Shown here piece by piece: positions 19,188 to 29,055 of a stretch of 64,000 nt of DNA. Location of the stretch: positions 1 to 64,000 of the forward strand of contig JAAVFV010000016.1 of assembly GCA_014800525.1 (NCBI GenBank). The letters are read 5' to 3'. The DNA is from Bacteroidales bacterium (GTDB taxonomy: Bacteria; Bacteroidota; Bacteroidia; Bacteroidales; Muribaculaceae). Positions within the stretch are counted from its first letter, which is position 1. The number at the start of each line of letters is the position of its first letter. The notes below the pieces were generated by a model. The model did not search any database, was not told where the DNA came from, and was given only the letters and a program-made list of their open reading frames with translations. The position numbers were made by a program, and so were the translations under genes.

Positions 19188-21158
19188 TTATGCCTTGGCC
19201 TTCTTGCTTGCTGAATAGAGGTAGGCAATCAGAAGAAGATAGGCCACGCAACCTAAAATCTGAGATGTGCCCTCATCAATCGGGTTCTGATATTCGAAGC
19301 CACAGAAGCGTGTTACGGCAGCAAATACACCGAAGAGGGCTCCACCGGCAATCAGGCCGGAAGAGATGAGCGTTCCGCGGTCACGACGTGCATCGTTGGT
19401 CTTCTGATCCTTTGAAGAATGGCTCACAAAGTAAGCGATTGCACCGCCCACAAGCATCGGAGTATTAAGCGACAATGGAATGAACATCCCCAGACAGAAA
19501 GCCAGAGCCGGAACACCAAGCCAATTGAGCAGGAGCGCCAGAATAGCCCCGGTCATGTAAAGTATCCATGGAGTCTCACCACCCATCATGAGCGGTTCGA
19601 TCACCTTAGCCATGGCATTGGCCTGAGGAGCCACAAGAGCATTATCGCCTGAGAAACCATACACCTTGTTAAGCACGATAATCACGCCTCCAACGGTAGC
19701 AGCCGACACGAGAGTGCCGAGGAATTTCCAGGTCTCCTGCTTCTTAGGAGTGGAACCGAGCCAGTAGCCAACCTTAAGGTCGGTTACAAAACCACCGGCC
19801 ATTGAGAGCGCTGTACACACTACACCGCCGATTACCATAGAGGCCACAATACCTCCGGTACCTTTCAGGCCGATACCGACGAAGATAGCCGAGGCGATAA
19901 TCAGAGTCATCAGGGTCATGCCGGACACCGGGTTGCTTCCTACGATAGCGATCGCATTAGCGGCAACTGTGGTGAAAAGGAAAGCAATAAGAGTAACCAC
20001 TACCCAAGCTACGGCAGCCTGCCAGAATGTATGGATCACACCAAACCAGAAGAAAAGCATCACTGCGATAAGAGCCAAGGCAATGTAGAATACCACCTGC
20101 TTCATCGAGATATCCATCTGCCAGCGGACTTCATTGCCGGTCGACGCACCACCTTTGAATTCGCGTCCTGCCAGACCCACAGCCTGACGGATAATAGGCC
20201 ATGATTTGATGATACCGATCACGCCGGCCATGGCGATACCGCCGATACCGATCATTCGGGCATAATCCTTAAATACAGCCTCCGGAGCGAGAGCCTGAAA
20301 TTCGGGAGACCCGTATGTGCCCAACAGGGGGATAATAACCCACCATACGAAAACCGAACCCGCAAAGATCACAAAAGCATACTTGAGGCCCACGATATAG
20401 CCGAGGCCGAGAAGAGCCGCACCCGTATTACATGAAAGCACGAGTTTTGTCTTTTCCGCTATGGTTTGGCCCCAACCTGCGGCTGTGGTCTCCACGGTCT
20501 CGGCCCACCATCCGAATGTGGCAACCACATAATCGTAGATACCGCCGATGAGTGAGGCTCCGATCAGGGTTTTGGCCTGACCTCCGTCGCCCTCTTTGGC
20601 AGAAGCCTGTCCGGAGACGAGCACCTGAGTGGTGGCTGTGGCTTCAGGGAAGGGATACTTGCCATGCATATCCTTCACAAAATACTTGCGGAAGGGAATA
20701 AAAAATAGGATTCCTAAGATACCTCCCAAAAGCGATGCAAGGAAAATCTGGTAGAAATCCACCACAATTTCCGGATATTGTGCCTGGAGGATATAAAGGG
20801 CCGGGAGAGTGAAAATGGCGCCCGCCACGATCACACCCGAGCAAGAGCCGATCGACTGGATGATAACATTCTGGCCAAGGGCATTTTTCTTCTTAAGGGC
20901 ACCGCTGAGGCCGACGGCGATAATGGCGATAGGGATGGCGGCCTCAAACACCTGGCCTACTTTCAGACCGAGGTAAGCGGCAGCCGCACTGAAAATGATG
21001 GCCATAAGCAGACCCATGCCGACTGAATAAGGAGTCACTTCCTGTTGGTCGTGCGCGGGTTTCATCACCGGAACGTACTCCTCATCTGCGGCCAGTTCGC
21101 GGAACGCGTTCTCGGGCAGACCGGTGTCGGTGGTGTAAACTTCTTCTTCCTCTTTCAT
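19188..21158 (-). CDS. OPT family oligopeptide transporter
   Basis: Multi-pass protein with TPYSVGMGLLMAIIFSAAAAYLGLKVGQVFEAAIPIAIIAVG and GKYPFPEATATTQVLVSG motifs. Confidence 0.93.
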   Translation of the reverse strand: MKEEEEVYTTDTGLPENAFRELAADEEYVPVMKPAHDQQEVTPYSVGMGLLMAIIFSAAAAYLGLKVGQVFEAAIPIAIIAVGLSGALKKKNALGQNVIIQSIGSCSGVIVAGAIFTLPALYILQAQYPEIVVDFYQIFLASLLGGILGILFFIPFRKYFVKDMHGKYPFPEATATTQVLVSGQASAKEGDGGQAKTLIGASLIGGIYDYVVATFGWWAETVETTAAGWGQTIAEKTKLVLSCNTGAALLGLGYIVGLKYAFVIFAGSVFVWWVIIPLLGTYGSPEFQALAPEAVFKDYARMIGIGGIAMAGVIGIIKSWPIIRQAVGLAGREFKGGASTGNEVRWQMDISMKQVVFYIALALIAVMLFFWFGVIHTFWQAAVAWVVVTLIAFLFTTVAANAIAIVGSNPVSGMTLMTLIIASAIFVGIGLKGTGGIVASMVIGGVVCTALSMAGGFVTDLKVGYWLGSTPKKQETWKFLGTLVSAATVGGVIIVLNKVYGFSGDNALVAPQANAMAKVIEPLMMGGETPWILYMTGAILALLLNWLGVPALAFCLGMFIPLSLNTPMLVGGAIAYFVSHSSKDQKTNDARRDRGTLISSGLIAGGALFGVFAAVTRFCGFEYQNPIDEGTSQILGCVAYLLLIAYLYSASKKAKA

Positions 21159-21707
21159 TGATTATAAGATTAGTTATGTGATTATGATATTTGAATCTGG
21201 ATTAGTATGATTAGTGTATATCGTATAAATTAATTTTGAACACTTACTTATGAAAAATAGTGCTTCAAACACATCACTACTGGGAAACACCACCAAAGTT
21301 ACGGATTTTTAACGGATTATCAGCAATCCATACGGATATATCCTCCGGGTGGGTCTGATTATTTTAAGAAGGGGCTATATGAGTTAACTATATTTTTTGT
21401 TAAGTAAGCACGATAAGTAGTTCGCATAATTAATTAATGTATTCTCAATCAATTGATGGTAATGCTGATTCTTAGCAAAGATAATAATTTTTTTTGATAA
21501 GTGTATAATTATGCCTTAAAAAGAGAAGTCTGCCCTGAGAAAATAAGATGATTCTGCACTCCTGAGAGCTTAACTCATAATTTATTCGAAATGAAGGGGG
21601 CAATGTTGAGGTTTTTATGTATCTTTGCAGTTTCGATAAAGGGAAATTTTTAGGAATTATCGGAATGTTTACGAAATATCTTAACTATCTACTTAATTAT
21701 TAATTAG

Positions 21708-24700
21708 ATGAAGAAGTATTACCATTTATTTGCTCTTGTGGTGATGGTGTTGTGCGGCGCCCTCTCTGCGAGAGCTGCCGAATGGGTCTGGGATTGGCCC
21801 ATTTCAGCCACCAAGGACAAGGAAACCGGATATGCCAACGGGTATTATAACTTTGGCTCCGGAGCGTATTATGATGCAAAGCTCACAGAGCAGACGCGTA
21901 CTTTCAATGGAATCACCTGGACAGCTCATTTCGATGCCGGGTGTGTGCTGGCTTATACAGCCTCCGGTCAGACTATCGGCCAGAAGGGAAAAGCCGTAAC
22001 CAACGCTTTCGATATGACTACGGATTCTTTCTCGGGAAAGATACGGAGTGTTACGATTGAGGCGCGTTGTGAGCTGGCGTCGGCCACAGCTGCAGTGGCA
22101 GTGAACGGTACAAGCTATGTGTGCGACGAGTCTACGGCAAGTATTGCGGGAACCACACTTAAGAAACTTACGTACACACCCTCAGGAGATGCACTTGAAG
22201 GAACTCTGAAGATAACACTCAACACGGAGGGTACCACCGGCCCGAGCTATCTTAAATCCATTACAGTGGTATACGATCCGGCCCAGGCATCTATTGACGC
22301 ACCGACTTTCACGCCGGCTCCCGGTTCGTTTGACGGGCCGGTTGAGGTATCGATCGCCGGAGTGGAAGGAGCGCAGATACTCTATACCATCGACGGAAGC
22401 AGCCCGAAAGTAAACGGAACCGTCTATACCGCACCATTCGCTATAAATGAGACAGCAACGATAAAGGCGGTTGCCAAAGTGGGCGAGGAATTCAGCGCAG
22501 TGGCGGAAGCGAAATATGTGGTCCGTGTCAGTCCCGAACTCTCCCTTGTAAAGGATAGATACTCCATCGAACTCCTGGAGGAGGATATCATTGTGGTCAA
22601 CAATCCTAATAATGTGGAACCGATCACATTCTCTTCGAGCAAGCCTCAGGTGGCAGCCGCCGATAAATATGGGCATATCTACACCTTCTCAACCGGCACC
22701 ACCACCATCAGCGTGAAATTCGCAGGAAATGAAATCTACCTTCCCCAGACACTGACAGCGGAAGTGGAGGTTGTGGCCAAAGAACCGCTCGCGGGGCTTA
22801 AAGCCTCTGTAGAATCCGGAAAATATGAAGGGCCGTTAGCAGTGACCTTTACCTGTACAGATCCACGGGCGAAAGCCATCTGGTACAGCATCGGAACGGA
22901 GAAGATGACCCTCGATGAACTCGGTATTCTTGACGAATACACCATCGAGCCTTCCACCACGCTTAATCTCTCACTCGAGAACTCATGTGTGGTATCCGTG
23001 CAGGCAATGGGCGACAATGTATGGAGCGAGCCGATCTTCCTCACATATGATATCACCACTCCACTGAAAGCCGATTTCAGCGGGCCGGAGTCGGTGGAGA
23101 TCCTTTATCATAATGGATTCGATTCCTCAGAAGAGGCCAACGAATGGGAAACCTCAAGCGGCTCGAAATGGCAGCTCACCAATTCGAACAGCTATAACGT
23201 ACCCGATTTCTCATCGATCAATCCCGACAGCAAGTATTCTCTCTTCCATGCCTATGCAAATACGGGTGATGTGTCGGTGGTGTCTTCTCCTGCGGTAGCG
23301 ATTCCGGAGAAGGCTAAAGTTAGATTTTATGCTCTCTTTAATCCGATATGGATTCATGACGGCAATCTCGAACTGTATATTGCCGAGGATAAGGATGGTG
23401 CCGAACCCAAGAAAATATGGGATGCCTTCCTCACATCGCAGAATGCCGCTACTGATAATGCCAACTGGACACAATATTCAGTGAATCTTTCTGACTATGC
23501 CGGCAAGAAGGTGAAATTCTCTTTTGCATATTATCTGACATACGGAGATAATGTCTATATTGACGATTTCGAGGTGACAAGCGCTGCTCCGGCCACGGAT
23601 CATATTACGGTGGTAACGGGTCAGGAAGTGAAGTTTACCAATCTTTCCACCGGTGCTCCCGAATCTTACTCGTGGAGTTTCGAAGGGGCCGATACTCCGA
23701 CCTCCACTGAGGCCGAGCCTACTGCAATCTGGTCACGTGCCGGAAGCTATACTGTATCTCTGACTGCAATCAAGGGTGATGAATCCGATACGTGCAAGAA
23801 GACAGGATATGTTTTGGTGCGTGCGCAGGCTCCTAACGCTTTGATTGATGTGGAGGCTCCCGGCTGTTACTATTCCCCGGAGGCTGCCCTTGTGGCTCCG
23901 TTGAATAAGGATATCACCTTCCGTAGCGCCTCTACCGGAGTGCCGACTGAATTTGAATGGAAACTTCCGGGCACTGACAAGGTGATGGCAGCGACAGAGG
24001 AAGTGACTGTGAAGTATATCGAGGCCGGAACCTACGATGTGGATCTGACAGTGAAGAATGATGTGGGCACCTCATCCACTTATATTCATGGAGTGAAAGT
24101 GGGGCAGGAGGCATTGGTCTGGAACATCCGTACAGACGAGAACGAGAATCTCGGCTTGACCACTCTTGGCTGGTATGGCTATTATGGAGGAACCAACTGG
24201 CTTGATATGGAAGCCTTCGCAGAGCATTTCGAGGCCCCGGCAGAGGCTGCGGAGATAAGTGCGGTGAATATCTATTTCGGTAAGGCAACCACTATTTCCC
24301 CGGATGCGGATATCACTGTGGCGATAACTTCGCAGACTGCGGCCGGTCTTCCCGGAAAAGAATTGGCATCGACTTCTCTGAAGGCTTCGCAGTTGGTGGA
24401 TGCTTCCGAGACATATAATGATCCTACGGTGTTCAGGTTTGAGAAGCCTGTGGAGGTGAATGAGCCATTCTTTGTCACTATCAGCGGTATTCCTAACAAT
24501 GAGACCGATTCGGGTTCTGATGCGATTGCGATGTATACTCTCTATCGCGGGCCCGGCGGCAAGAACACAGCCTATCATCTGATAGCGGAGATGGACGATA
24601 ATTGGCAGCCTACGGGAGAGAAGAATTGGTATGCCCAGACAGATGATCCCTGTTCGTTTGCGATTGCCCCTCTGTTGAAGTATAATTCTGTTGTTACCGG

Positions 24701-24845
24701 GGAGACATCGGTAGAAGCCGACGATGAGGCGGCGGAGCCTGTCTATTACACAGTATCCGGTATTCGTGTAGCAGCTGAGGATCTTGTTCCGGGCATCTAT
24801 GTAATGAAACGCGGATCAAAGACAGAGAAAGTCGTAATCAAATAA
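21708..24845 (+). CDS. Large secreted protein: CHB_HEX_C-like, cleaved-adhesin-like and PKD domains, T9SS type A-like C-terminal sorting domain
   Basis: Signal peptide; SIAGVEGAQILYTIDGSSPKVNGTVYTAPFAINETATIKAVA; two PKD-like repeats (TNLSTGAPESYSWSFEG...AGSYTVSLTA); C-term YYTVSGIRVAAEDLVPGIYVMKRGSKTEKVVIK. Confidence 0.85.
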   Translation: MKKYYHLFALVVMVLCGALSARAAEWVWDWPISATKDKETGYANGYYNFGSGAYYDAKLTEQTRTFNGITWTAHFDAGCVLAYTASGQTIGQKGKAVTNAFDMTTDSFSGKIRSVTIEARCELASATAAVAVNGTSYVCDESTASIAGTTLKKLTYTPSGDALEGTLKITLNTEGTTGPSYLKSITVVYDPAQASIDAPTFTPAPGSFDGPVEVSIAGVEGAQILYTIDGSSPKVNGTVYTAPFAINETATIKAVAKVGEEFSAVAEAKYVVRVSPELSLVKDRYSIELLEEDIIVVNNPNNVEPITFSSSKPQVAAADKYGHIYTFSTGTTTISVKFAGNEIYLPQTLTAEVEVVAKEPLAGLKASVESGKYEGPLAVTFTCTDPRAKAIWYSIGTEKMTLDELGILDEYTIEPSTTLNLSLENSCVVSVQAMGDNVWSEPIFLTYDITTPLKADFSGPESVEILYHNGFDSSEEANEWETSSGSKWQLTNSNSYNVPDFSSINPDSKYSLFHAYANTGDVSVVSSPAVAIPEKAKVRFYALFNPIWIHDGNLELYIAEDKDGAEPKKIWDAFLTSQNAATDNANWTQYSVNLSDYAGKKVKFSFAYYLTYGDNVYIDDFEVTSAAPATDHITVVTGQEVKFTNLSTGAPESYSWSFEGADTPTSTEAEPTAIWSRAGSYTVSLTAIKGDESDTCKKTGYVLVRAQAPNALIDVEAPGCYYSPEAALVAPLNKDITFRSASTGVPTEFEWKLPGTDKVMAATEEVTVKYIEAGTYDVDLTVKNDVGTSSTYIHGVKVGQEALVWNIRTDENENLGLTTLGWYGYYGGTNWLDMEAFAEHFEAPAEAAEISAVNIYFGKATTISPDADITVAITSQTAAGLPGKELASTSLKASQLVDASETYNDPTVFRFEKPVEVNEPFFVTISGIPNNETDSGSDAIAMYTLYRGPGGKNTAYHLIAEMDDNWQPTGEKNWYAQTDDPCSFAIAPLLKYNSVVTGETSVEADDEAAEPVYYTVSGIRVAAEDLVPGIYVMKRGSKTEKVVIK

Positions 24846-24880
24846 TCATTCATATCCCCGACTAACGTCGGGTATGCTTC

Positions 24881-24920
24881 AGGAGGCTGTATCGGATTCC
24901 CTAATCCGATACAGCCTCCT
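24881..24920 (+). terminator. Intrinsic-terminator-like hairpin
   Basis: 18-bp perfect stem aggaggctgtatcggatt/aatccgatacagcctcct with 4-nt loop just after a stop codon. Confidence 0.7.
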
Positions 24921-25089
24921 TTGCTACTCCTTAGCCAGTATTTTCAGGACAATCCACTTAGTCTATATGAGAGTTGATAAGAGGTGTAAAAAGGCAATGA
25001 GAGGAGGTTTTAAACCAAATGGATTGACGGAATGTTCTAAAACAAGAAACGAAAGTATTAAGAAAATTAAAAATATAAAAAACGAAGTT

Positions 25090-25488
25090 ATGTTTAAATC
25101 CACAATGATTGCAGGTATCGGAGGTCTGTTGGGTACCTGCCTTCGTTTCCTTTCAGAAAAGCTTGGCGCGTCCATATGTCACCTATCTTTTCCATTGGGA
25201 ACATTTATGGCCAATATGGTGGGATGTATCATCATCGGTATGCTGTATGGGTATCTGAATAAGACCGGTAAACTGAGTAAGACGGCCAATCTACTTTGGA
25301 TCACCGGATTTTGTGGAGGTCTGACCACCTTCTCCTCATTCTCCGACGAAATGCTGAACCTTCTCAAGGCCGGAGATGCCGGAATGTTTGTATTCTATAT
25401 GGTTACCAGCCTTGTATTCGGAATAGCGATGGTAGCTCTCGGAGCTGCATGTATTCGTAAGCCGGCCACTAAAACTCAGAATGCCTAA
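25090..25488 (+). CDS. crcB: Fluoride efflux channel CrcB/Fluc, copy 1
   Basis: GGLLGTCLRFLSEKL, PLGTFMANMVGCIIIG, GFCGGLTTFSSFSDE; start moved to MFKSTM (25090). Confidence 0.92.
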   Translation: MFKSTMIAGIGGLLGTCLRFLSEKLGASICHLSFPLGTFMANMVGCIIIGMLYGYLNKTGKLSKTANLLWITGFCGGLTTFSSFSDEMLNLLKAGDAGMFVFYMVTSLVFGIAMVALGAACIRKPATKTQNA

Positions 25489-25518
25489 TCCCTAAGTAGT
25501 TACTAAAAATAGAAAATT

Positions 25519-25890
25519 ATGATTATTGTATATATGCTTATTGCAGGGTTAGGCGGATTTGCAGGAACATGCGGACGTTACCTGACCGGAGTATTGGGAA
25601 AGAAACTTTTTGGCGATAAATATCCTGCCGGCACATTTGCCGTCAATGTATTAGGATGTTTTATAATCGGTATCTTCAGCGGTATTTTTGCTGACCATGA
25701 AATGGGCACAGTAGTCAGTGCGTTGCTGATATCAGGCTTCTGTGGAGGCTTCACCACATTCTCATCATTCAGCCATGACAGCTTCGCAATGATTCAGAAA
25801 GGAGAATGGTGGAAATTCATATGTTACATCGTTCCGTCTGTCGTTCTCGGTCTTCTGATGGTATGGCTCGGTTACCTGTGTGTGGCCTAA
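25519..25890 (+). CDS. crcB: Fluoride efflux channel CrcB/Fluc, copy 2
   Basis: GGFAGTCGRYLTGVL, PAGTFAVNVLGCFIIG, GFCGGFTTFSSFSHDSF. Confidence 0.94.
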   Translation: MIIVYMLIAGLGGFAGTCGRYLTGVLGKKLFGDKYPAGTFAVNVLGCFIIGIFSGIFADHEMGTVVSALLISGFCGGFTTFSSFSHDSFAMIQKGEWWKFICYIVPSVVLGLLMVWLGYLCVA

Positions 25891-25928
25891 GACTTCAACC
25901 TCTAAATTTATAGAATAATACGAAATTA

Positions 25929-25960
25929 GCCCGAACGCTTTATCAGCGTTCGGGCTTTTT
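25929..25960 (+). terminator. Rho-independent terminator of crcB pair
   Basis: 11-bp perfect stem gcccgaacgct/agcgttcgggc followed by ttttt. Confidence 0.85.
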
Positions 25961-25981
25961 ATCACAATGAGGGAATCAGCG

Positions 25982-26365
25982 TTACTTCTGAATGGTATTG
26001 GAATTTTGATTGTAGGCTTTAGCCACACATTTCCACTCGCCATCGAGTTTGAGAAGCAGTAGGAAGTCGGTGAAGTCGATTGACCCACCCCAGCCTTCTT
26101 CGAGCACTCTGACTACCGCTACGGTTTCTTCCACTGCAAGAACATCGATGCGAGCTTTGAAATCGGAACCTGCTCCAACAGTATCGACATTATGATAGAA
26201 CTGTTCGATAGATCCACGTTCAACGACACCATTGAGAATTCCGAACAGAACCGCATCATCGGTGAAGAGACTCTTTGCATATTCACTGTTCCCCTCGGCA
26301 ACGCTCTTTACAAAATTTTCAGCAGCCTTAGCCACTGCCTCATATTCTTTAATCTCGTTTCTCAT
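25982..26365 (-). CDS. SnoaL/NTF2-like family protein (SgcJ/EcaC-type)
   Basis: AAENFVKSVAEGNSEYAKSLFTDDAVLFGILNGVVERGSIEQFYHNVDT ... TDFLLLLKLDGEWKCVAKAY. Confidence 0.8.
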   Translation of the reverse strand: MRNEIKEYEAVAKAAENFVKSVAEGNSEYAKSLFTDDAVLFGILNGVVERGSIEQFYHNVDTVGAGSDFKARIDVLAVEETVAVVRVLEEGWGGSIDFTDFLLLLKLDGEWKCVAKAYNQNSNTIQK

Positions 26366-26388
26366 AACAGAATTGAATTATGTGACCA

Positions 26389-26491
26389 CAAAATTAAGAT
26401 AGTAATCCTTAAAAATCAAGTACCGAAAAATTATTCATATATAGAATAATTTTTCGGTACTTGATTTTTAGATAGTTATTGATTTACTTTG
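26389..26491. promoter_or_regulatory. Divergent promoter region with 27-bp-arm palindrome (26410-26436 / 26444-26470)
   Basis: taaaaatcaagtaccgaaaaattattc - atatata - gaataatttttcggtacttgattttta; flanked by -7 boxes TAATTTTG (minus, 26389-26396) and TACTTTG (plus, 26485-26491). Confidence 0.75.
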
Positions 26492-26529
26492 CAGAGAAGA
26501 GATAACTTCGATATTAAAAATTATAAGAA

Positions 26530-26886
26530 ATGGCATATGAAAAAAAGAAACCGGTCGATTTAGATTGCCCATTGCGCTTAACAATGAGTTTGATAGAATC
26601 AAAATGGAAATCCTGTATCCTTGACGAGTTGAGAGATGGTAAACCACTCCGTCCCAGCGAAATCCATAAGCGTTTACCTGAGGCAGCCCCACGAGTGCTC
26701 GATATTCAGCTAAAGGAATTAATTGAAGATGGGCTTGTAGAGAAAACAATCTATCCCGAACTTCCACCTCGCTCAGAATATGTGATCAGCCCGCTCGGCT
26801 TATCATTAATCCCCATAATCGACCAAATGCTCAAATGGGGAGAAGATCATTATGATATCTTTGTAAAAAAATACGGTAAGAAATAA
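26530..26886 (+). CDS. HxlR family winged-helix transcriptional regulator
   Basis: CPLRLTMSLIESKWKSCILDELRDGKPLRPSEIHKRLP...RVLDIQLKELIEDGLVEKTIYPELPPRSEYVISPLG. Confidence 0.93.
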   Translation: MAYEKKKPVDLDCPLRLTMSLIESKWKSCILDELRDGKPLRPSEIHKRLPEAAPRVLDIQLKELIEDGLVEKTIYPELPPRSEYVISPLGLSLIPIIDQMLKWGEDHYDIFVKKYGKK

Positions 26887-27007
26887 TGAAATGGCCGACT
26901 TCATTGTAGGAGTCTGCCTTAAGATTCTATATAAGATAAGAGATTTTAAGTAAGTATTCAAAATTAAGAAGCTCGCTGCAATTAATACTTAGGTTCTGTC
27001 TTATAAT

Positions 27008-27041
27008 AATATGGTTGCATACACAACCATATTTATGTTTG
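27008..27041 (+). promoter_or_regulatory. Operator-like palindrome abutting a -7 box upstream of MarR gene
   Basis: aatatggttg-cataca-caaccatatt (27008-27033) followed by TATGTTTG (27034-27041). Confidence 0.6.
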
Positions 27042-27056
27042 TGTTGTTATAGTAGT

Positions 27057-27488
27057 ATGAAAGCGGAAAACAACACATATCAGGCTCCGGCAATCGGATG
27101 TATGCTGGGCACTGCCAATCAGATTCTTCTACGCGAACTTGAGAAGGCACTGAAAGAGGCAGCCCTCAATCTGACCACTCTTGAATACCTGATACTACGA
27201 GCATTGTATTCGAAAGATGGGATTCAACAATGCGAGATCGCAGAAATGGTAGGGCGTGATAAAGCCGGCATCTGTAGAGGTGTAAGCGCCTTAGTCAAGA
27301 AGAATCTCGTGCGGACCGAACCGATCAGCTATAAATGCCTCAAGGTGTATCTGACTGACGAAGCGCTTTCGATACAATCCCGTGTGATGCAGGTAGCTGA
27401 GAGCCGACATCAATCGCTAATGGAACTGATAGGTAGGGATGAGTTCGATACTTTCACAAAGGTTTTAGAAAAAATAATTAATAAATAA
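27057..27488 (+). CDS. MarR family transcriptional regulator
   Basis: LTTLEYLILRALYSKDGIQQCEIAEMVGRDKAGICRGVSALVKKNLVRTEP; start MKAENNTY at 27057. Confidence 0.85.
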   Translation: MKAENNTYQAPAIGCMLGTANQILLRELEKALKEAALNLTTLEYLILRALYSKDGIQQCEIAEMVGRDKAGICRGVSALVKKNLVRTEPISYKCLKVYLTDEALSIQSRVMQVAESRHQSLMELIGRDEFDTFTKVLEKIINK

Positions 27489-27546
27489 GTACAATGATTG
27501 GTAGATTCTACCAAATCATTGTAGATAAATAGAAAGGAAAAATACT

Positions 27547-28272
27547 ATGATGACATTAACTGTATGGTCAGACTTTGCGTGCCCTTATTGCTACATAGGC
27601 GAAACCCGTCTTCAGAATGCTATTGAAGAACTCGGTCTGCAGGATCAGGTGACAATTGATTTCCGTGCCTTTGAGTTGGATCCGACAGCTTCGAAGGAAG
27701 TGGTAAGTTCCACTCCCGAACGTTTTGCAAAGAAATATCGTCTTTCACTTGCAGGCGCCAAGGAACAGATTGAACAGATTTCATCTCTCGGACGCGAATT
27801 GGGCATTGACTTCAATTATGCCACCACACAATACTCCAACACACGCGATGCCCATCGTCTGATGAAACTTGCCGAGGCTAAATATGACCGCGAAACAGTC
27901 GGACGCCTCAACGAGGCATTGTTTAAGGCCTATTTTGTTGAGAATCTTGTCTTGGCAGATCATAAAGTATTGCTTGATAAGGCTGTAGGTGTCGGTATGA
28001 ATGAAGTGGAAGTCAGGGAAGTGCTCGAATCAGACAAGTATGATGATGAAGTTCGTTTTGATGAGCGCGAGGCAATGATGCGTGGAATTCATGGTGTGCC
28101 CTATATCGTATTCAACGGAGATTTCGCAGTTCCGGGAGCAATGACAACCGAAGGATTTAAATCGGCCCTCAAGCGAGAATTGAAGAAGCAGGAGAAGGTG
28201 CAGGATGAAACAGATCAGACCACTGGCGAACGTCCCCATCAGTGTGGTCCTGACGGGTGTGAGCTTCTTTAA
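27547..28272 (+). CDS. DsbA-family (FrnE-like) oxidoreductase
   Basis: VWSDFACPYCYIGETRLQNAI (CPYC), HGVPYIVFNGDFAVPGAMTTEGF. Confidence 0.92.
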   Translation: MMTLTVWSDFACPYCYIGETRLQNAIEELGLQDQVTIDFRAFELDPTASKEVVSSTPERFAKKYRLSLAGAKEQIEQISSLGRELGIDFNYATTQYSNTRDAHRLMKLAEAKYDRETVGRLNEALFKAYFVENLVLADHKVLLDKAVGVGMNEVEVREVLESDKYDDEVRFDEREAMMRGIHGVPYIVFNGDFAVPGAMTTEGFKSALKRELKKQEKVQDETDQTTGERPHQCGPDGCELL

Positions 28273-28323
28273 ATCCAAGAGTATCTGATAACTTGAAAAA
28301 CAATCTGAGAAAGGAGAAAAGCA

Positions 28324-28947
28324 ATGATCAAGGAATTACAGGTTCAGGGTGTATTTGCAGAAAACACCTATTTCTATATTGACGATCATTCAAAGTCGGG
28401 TTTTATTATCGATCCCGGTGCACAGGCCGGACTGATATATGATGTGGTGAAGCGAAACGGATGGACAATCGAGAAGATCCTTCTCACACACGGTCACTTT
28501 GACCATATGGGTGCAGCGGAGTTACTACGTGAAAAACTCATAGCTCCGATCTACATTTATCCCGAGGATGCGTCATATCTCAGAGACCCATATCTGAATC
28601 TTAGTGCGGATTCGGGTGAGCCAATCACTGTGACACATTATGAGGAATTATACGATGGCGAGATAATACGCCTGAAGGCTAATTCGGGATTCTATCTTAA
28701 AGTGATACACACACCGGGGCATACGCCCGGATCGGTGACTTACTATTCACCGGAAGAGAGCGCTGCCTTTGTCGGCGACCTCTTCTATCAACATGGGCCC
28801 GGTCTTACCAACTTCCCGGGAGGAAACCGCCGAGTATTGGAAGAAACAATCATCAATAAGATATTCACTCTTCCGGACAATACAGTACTGCTTTCCGGCC
28901 ATTCCTCTCCCATTACGATCGGGCAGGAAAAACAGAGGTTATTATGA
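28324..28947 (+). CDS. MBL-fold metallo-hydrolase (glyoxalase II-like)
   Basis: LLTHGHFDHMGAAELL, VIHTPGHTPGSVTYY, FVGDLFY, LLSGHSSPITIGQEK. Confidence 0.92.
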   Translation: MIKELQVQGVFAENTYFYIDDHSKSGFIIDPGAQAGLIYDVVKRNGWTIEKILLTHGHFDHMGAAELLREKLIAPIYIYPEDASYLRDPYLNLSADSGEPITVTHYEELYDGEIIRLKANSGFYLKVIHTPGHTPGSVTYYSPEESAAFVGDLFYQHGPGLTNFPGGNRRVLEETIINKIFTLPDNTVLLSGHSSPITIGQEKQRLL

Positions 28948-29055
28948 TTAACTCTATCAGTAGATATCCCAAATAACAAGTTTTTATGTTCAGGATTTTC
29001 CCAAATGATATTAAATAATATCATTTAATTTTTAGAAAATAAGTAGCTCATAGCC

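Noticed and set aside
24990-25060. Possible fluoride riboswitch (aggcaatgagaggaggttttaaaccaaatgg)
   Set aside because: Superficial GGC-AUG similarity only; the expected pseudoknot and conserved CUGAUnnCnCCUAC-type 3' segment are not visible.
24874-25089. 72-aa N-terminal extension of the first CrcB
   Set aside because: Starts inside the terminator hairpin and is low-complexity/basic; CrcB family start fits MFKSTMIAG at 25090.
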